Assembly (NCBI GenBank): GCA_016763715.1
Contig: JAESTG010000129.1
Span: 1-9,421, forward strand
DNA: 9,421 nucleotides
From: Flavobacteriaceae bacterium
Lineage (GTDB): Bacteria > Bacteroidota > Bacteroidia > Flavobacteriales > Flavobacteriaceae
Direction of reading: 5' to 3'
Part shown: one piece after another, positions 7,061 through 9,421 of the stretch
How the letters are laid out: every line of letters begins with the position of its first letter
Numbering within the stretch: position 1 is the first letter of the stretch
Program-made: the position numbers and the translations under genes
Notes under the pieces: model-generated
Told to the model about the DNA's origin: nothing
The model's database searches: none
Seen by the model: the letters and a program-made list of their open reading frames with translations, nothing else

Positions 7061-8332
7061 TCAAAAAAGTGCTCTTACTCTGTTATAGAGATTGTGCCAT
7101 TTATATTCTATTTTTTCGCCAAAAGTCCCGTTTTCCATTAATATATGGTCTCCTAAACTAACTAGGCTTCTATAAATATAGATATGGTTGTATTTATTTA
7201 GTTTTGATCCTCCTGTATTGCCAATAAAAATATATCCTAACTCAGTTTTTGGGTCAAACCACATCATGGTATTAATACAATTATCTCCTCCGTTCATTCC
7301 CGTTAATTGATAGGTTATCCCGTATTGATTTCTATCTATCATGAAAAAAAAACCGCTATTATCAACAGACAAATCTGACACAGAGTTTTTGATTCTCGGG
7401 GATAATAATTTATCAAAAGAAGTACTTTGTAAAAGCTTAGGGTTTTTAGAGATAATAGCTTGGCAGTATGTTGTTAAATCCTCAATATTTGTTATTAAGT
7501 CTCTACTGGGATATAATTTAACTCCGCTCGTATTTACATTTATAATAGCGTCTTCCCTAGCTTCATAATACTTAGTGAATTTTGTAGAATCGGCTTCTGA
7601 TCTAAACCAGAATGTATTGTTAAGATCAAGTGGTTCAAATATGTGTTTTTTTGTAAAATCTGAAAACGACATTTTCGATGTAACTTCAATAATATATGCG
7701 ACTAAACTGGCTCCAATGTTTGAATAATTCCAATTTGAGCCAGGAGGGTTATTGGTGAATTTTACAGTTCCATATTTATCACCTTTAAAGTAATCTACCA
7801 TAAATTCTTCTAAGGATTTTTCTTTATAATTATCATCAATATAAAGTGATTCCACCACATTCTCGTTATAATCCAGTGATGATGTATGCGTTGCTAATTG
7901 CGAAATTGTTATTTCTTTATTTGGAAAATTGGGATTTACAATGTGGAATGAAAGATATTTATTTATTGGATCTTCAATATTTAAAAAACCCAATTCTTCT
8001 GCTTTTAACAGTGCTATTCCAATAGTAGTCTTGGAAATTGATGCTATGTATTGTTGTGTTTGTTTGTTGTACGGAATTTTCTTTTTTACATCTTGATATC
8101 CAATACCTGTAGTGTATATAATACTGTCGGCGTTGAAAACAGAGACCGCAAACCCCGCCATTTTGTTTTCATTAAAATAGCTGCTCAGTTTACTTTCAAT
8201 ATTTGACATATTTGCATTTACTTCATCTTTAGTTTCGTTTAGAATAAAAGCAATGAAGCCGATAAAAGAAATGGAAGTGATTAGTAAAAATATCTTTACG
8301 CTTTTTCTAATTCTCTTGCCTCTTTTTTTCAT
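7061..8332 (-). CDS. membrane-anchored serine hydrolase (class C beta-lactamase/DD-peptidase fold)
   Basis: This 423-residue protein has a basic N-terminus (KKRGKRIRK) and one hydrophobic segment (about 13-31), so it is probably anchored in the inner membrane with its domain in the periplasm. The penicillin-binding-like fold is marked by SISK (98-101: nucleophile S98, general base K101), the loop DPINKYL, ITISQLATHTSSLDY (141-155), and YSN (203-205). The third motif, normally KTG or HxG, is GMNGGDN (345-351), with methionine where histidine is common. FDPKTELGYIFIGNTGG follows, typical of the fold's end. Family members cleave or make D-amino peptides, esters or beta-lactams; which one applies here cannot be told. 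The ATG at 8332 sits before the basic stretch. The stop is TGA. The DNA is very AT-rich, like its neighbours on the right. Confidence 0.9.
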   Translation of the reverse strand: MKKRGKRIRKSVKIFLLITSISFIGFIAFILNETKDEVNANMSNIESKLSSYFNENKMAGFAVSVFNADSIIYTTGIGYQDVKKKIPYNKQTQQYIASISKTTIGIALLKAEELGFLNIEDPINKYLSFHIVNPNFPNKEITISQLATHTSSLDYNENVVESLYIDDNYKEKSLEEFMVDYFKGDKYGTVKFTNNPPGSNWNYSNIGASLVAYIIEVTSKMSFSDFTKKHIFEPLDLNNTFWFRSEADSTKFTKYYEAREDAIINVNTSGVKLYPSRDLITNIEDLTTYCQAIISKNPKLLQSTSFDKLLSPRIKNSVSDLSVDNSGFFFMIDRNQYGITYQLTGMNGGDNCINTMMWFDPKTELGYIFIGNTGGSKLNKYNHIYIYRSLVSLGDHILMENGTFGEKIEYKWHNLYNRVRALF

Positions 8333-8573
8333 TTTTAAAGATTATTGTGGTGGTGTTTTCAATGTTTTCTTTAGTTGGTTCTATCATCTTAGATTCTCAT
8401 AGAGTGACGAATGAAGTCCATCTTTGTTACGAGGAATAGGCCCATTAATTTTTTTAAGAAATACAATGTTGCGGTTTTGTAAAATGTTTGGTTGTAGAGT
8501 TTTGCTTCTTATTAAGTTTTGCTTGAGGTGTTGCAGTGAAGGAAACTGGAGCAGGGTATGTCCTTAAATTGTA
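8333..8573. other. 241-base gap with an unexplained 59-codon open frame
   Basis: No gene with a normal start is seen. On the minus strand the frame is open from 8563 to a TGA at 8386-8384, 59 codons with no ATG, GTG or TTG. Its translation is protein-like, with segments such as LQHLKQNLIRSKTLQ and KKINGPIPRNKDGLHSSLY near the end. It may be a relic of a gene, part of a dispersed repeat, or chance. No clear -7 box for the serine hydrolase was found here. Confidence 0.3.
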
Positions 8574-9062
8574 TTATTCTGTAATTAGTATTTCGTTTGT
8601 CATTTCTGTATCACTAGGTTTTTCAAACCAATTTTCCATAAACTCAAAATTTTCTTTTGTTACTTCAAATTCAAATGTTTCTCCTTTTTCGTTGTTTCTT
8701 TTTATTACTCTTTTCAACCGTGTTTCTTTTGAAATATCAAGAAAATGAGTTTTAAATTTAAAACCTTTATCCATTGCGAACATTCTAAATTTTTCACGGT
8801 GTTCCAGTTTTGAAAACCCTAAATCTAAAATAGAGTCAGTTTTAGCATTTTCTAATTGTTCTATTAAATCCATAATTATGGATTCGGCTCTATCAATTCT
8901 TTCAAGAAACCATTCGAGTCCGTCATTTGGTTTCTTATCAGCAAGAAACAGGGTGTTATTCCATTTGTCTATTGAGAATATAATTCCGTTATTTTTCTAT
9001 TTCAATTGGTTAGAATATGTTGTTTTTCCAGAACCAGTATTTCCAATTATTAAGTGAATCAT
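8574..9062 (-). pseudogene. small P-loop ATPase/kinase (AAA_33-like), interrupted by an in-frame TAG
   Basis: Read through one TAG, the frame runs 162 codons from ATG 9062 to TAA 8574. The N-terminus MIHLIIGNTGSGKTTYSNQL holds a perfect Walker A, GNTGSGKTT (7-15). FSIDKW (29-34) follows, then SILDLGFSKLEHREKFR (77-93) as the Walker B-like strand. FLDISKETRLKRVIKRNNEKG (107-127) is arginine- and lysine-rich and looks like the lid of a small nucleotide or metabolite kinase. The C-terminus has ENFEFMENWFEKP. The stop is TAG at 8999-8997 (codon 22), just after the P-loop helix, with no frameshift; CAG or AAG would need one change. A downstream ATG (8873, codon 64) leaves no Walker A, so that piece cannot bind ATP in the usual way. 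The substrate is unknown, and zeta-toxin-like roles cannot be excluded. It is preceded by an AraC gene ending 153 bases upstream. Confidence 0.8.
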
Positions 9063-9073
9063 TTTAAATTTTT

Positions 9074-9081
9074 CAAATGTG
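9074..9081 (-). promoter_or_regulatory. weak -7 box upstream of the P-loop gene
   Basis: CACATTTG on the minus strand differs from TAnnTTTG by one base and ends 11 bases before the ATG at 9062. No convincing -33 element is seen. Confidence 0.25.
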
Positions 9082-9097
9082 TAGTAACGTTTGTGTA

Positions 9098-9113
9098 TAA
9101 AACAGGAGTTTTA
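9098..9113. repeat. short inverted repeat between the AraC and P-loop genes
   Basis: TAAAAC and GTTTTA form a perfect 6-bp stem with loop AGGA, 103 bases after the AraC stop and 36 before the P-loop gene start. There is no strong T-tract on either strand. It could be a weak terminator or operator, or chance. Confidence 0.25.
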
Positions 9114-9215
9114 GAATACGGAAACTAAGTTAGTAAAAGAGTAATGAATTCTAAAAATAATTCTATGCCCTCGTTCTTTTAGTGTTTTTCAAGCTGTGGT
9201 GTTTCGATTTTTCTG

Positions 9216-9421
9216 TCAATTAAATGAAGCGCGAAACTTTAAAGGCGTAAAATTTGTTTTTATTTTGAAAAGTTTACTAAATGATTGAGAGTGTTCAAAC
9301 CCCAATTCAAATGCAATTTGACTAACGGATAAATTTGTCGTCGATAATTTCTCTTTTGCCTTTTCTATTAATTTGTTATGTATGTGTTGTTGTGTAGTTT
9401 GTCCTGTTAAGTTTTTAAGTA
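9216..9421 (-). CDS. AraC family transcriptional regulator (partial, C-terminal DNA-binding domain only)
   Basis: The frame enters from the right edge and ends at TGA 9218-9216, giving 67 full residues. It is the C-terminal half of an AraC/XylS double helix-turn-helix domain. After LTGQTTQQHIHNKLIEKAKE (helix between the two HTH units) comes LSVSQIAFELGFEHSQSFSK, the second helix-turn-helix, then LFKIKTNFTPLKFR, where AraC proteins usually read FKKxxGxTPxxYR. These residues contact DNA at tandem half-sites. The N-terminal sensor domain and the start lie outside the window, so ligand and targets are unknown. The gene is on the same strand as the P-loop gene that follows after 153 bases, and it might regulate that gene, but no binding site is recognised. 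Confidence 0.9.
   Translation of the reverse strand, partial: LKNLTGQTTQQHIHNKLIEKAKEKLSTTNLSVSQIAFELGFEHSQSFSKLFKIKTNFTPLKFRASFN

Noticed and set aside
6884..7141. 85-codon plus-strand frame between the NTF2-like gene and the serine hydrolase end
   Set aside because: It overlaps the 3' end of the serine hydrolase and the NTF2 promoter box; the translation is rich in Phe, Cys and Tyr and shows no domain.
8574..8873. Separate 99-residue hypothetical gene starting at ATG 8873
   Set aside because: The frame continues upstream through one TAG to an ATG followed by a perfect Walker A, so this is the tail of a longer interrupted gene.
9063..9215. Possible integron-like recombination site or dispersed palindrome near the TAACGTTTGTGTATAA stretch
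   Set aside because: Only a 6-bp stem is visible, there is no second copy in the window and no integrase, so it cannot be supported from this sequence alone.
1..9421. tRNA, rRNA, CRISPR, riboswitch or insertion sequence
   Set aside because: No cloverleaf, regularly spaced direct repeats, recognisable riboswitch core, transposase or terminal inverted repeats were seen when reading both strands by eye.

Overview
The window looks like chromosome from a member of the Bacteroidota, most likely a flavobacterium. The base composition is AT-rich. Upstream of two genes there is an exact match to the Bacteroidota -7 box TAnnTTTG. Start codons mostly lack Shine-Dalgarno sequences, and the proteins (DUF1015, a PLP-binding YggS protein, an exonuclease joined to a GIY-YIG domain, a Pcm) have a flavobacterial look. 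I see no rRNA, tRNA, CRISPR array or insertion sequence.

Left part, about 1-4911, minus strand: a run of co-directional genes. In transcription order these are a Gfo/Idh/MocA-type oxidoreductase, a 3-hydroxyacyl-CoA dehydrogenase, a DUF1015 protein, a YggS-type PLP-binding protein starting at TTG two bases after the DUF1015 stop, and, after a 138-base gap, an exonuclease/GIY-YIG protein that runs off the left edge. The first gene has a canonical promoter, but its reading frame is cut by an in-frame TAG in a region that should be conserved.

Middle part, 5117-6330, plus strand: a divergently transcribed pair, a GNAT acetyltransferase and pcm (protein-L-isoaspartate methyltransferase), spaced as an operon. 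A perfect 9-bp palindrome followed by T residues probably ends this unit.

Right part, 6384-9421, minus strand: AT-rich accessory genes. They are a secreted NTF2/SnoaL-like small protein with its own -7 box, a membrane-anchored beta-lactamase-fold serine hydrolase, a small P-loop ATPase/kinase gene interrupted by an in-frame TAG just after its Walker A motif, and the C-terminal DNA-binding domain of an AraC-family regulator entering from the right edge.

The most notable observation is that two otherwise intact genes about 4.5 kb apart each carry exactly one in-frame TAG, with no frameshift. Independent nonsense mutation, sequence error or amber read-through would all explain it. TAG is also the normal stop of two other genes here, which argues against full reassignment. 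I found no convincing new multi-gene defence or mobile system.
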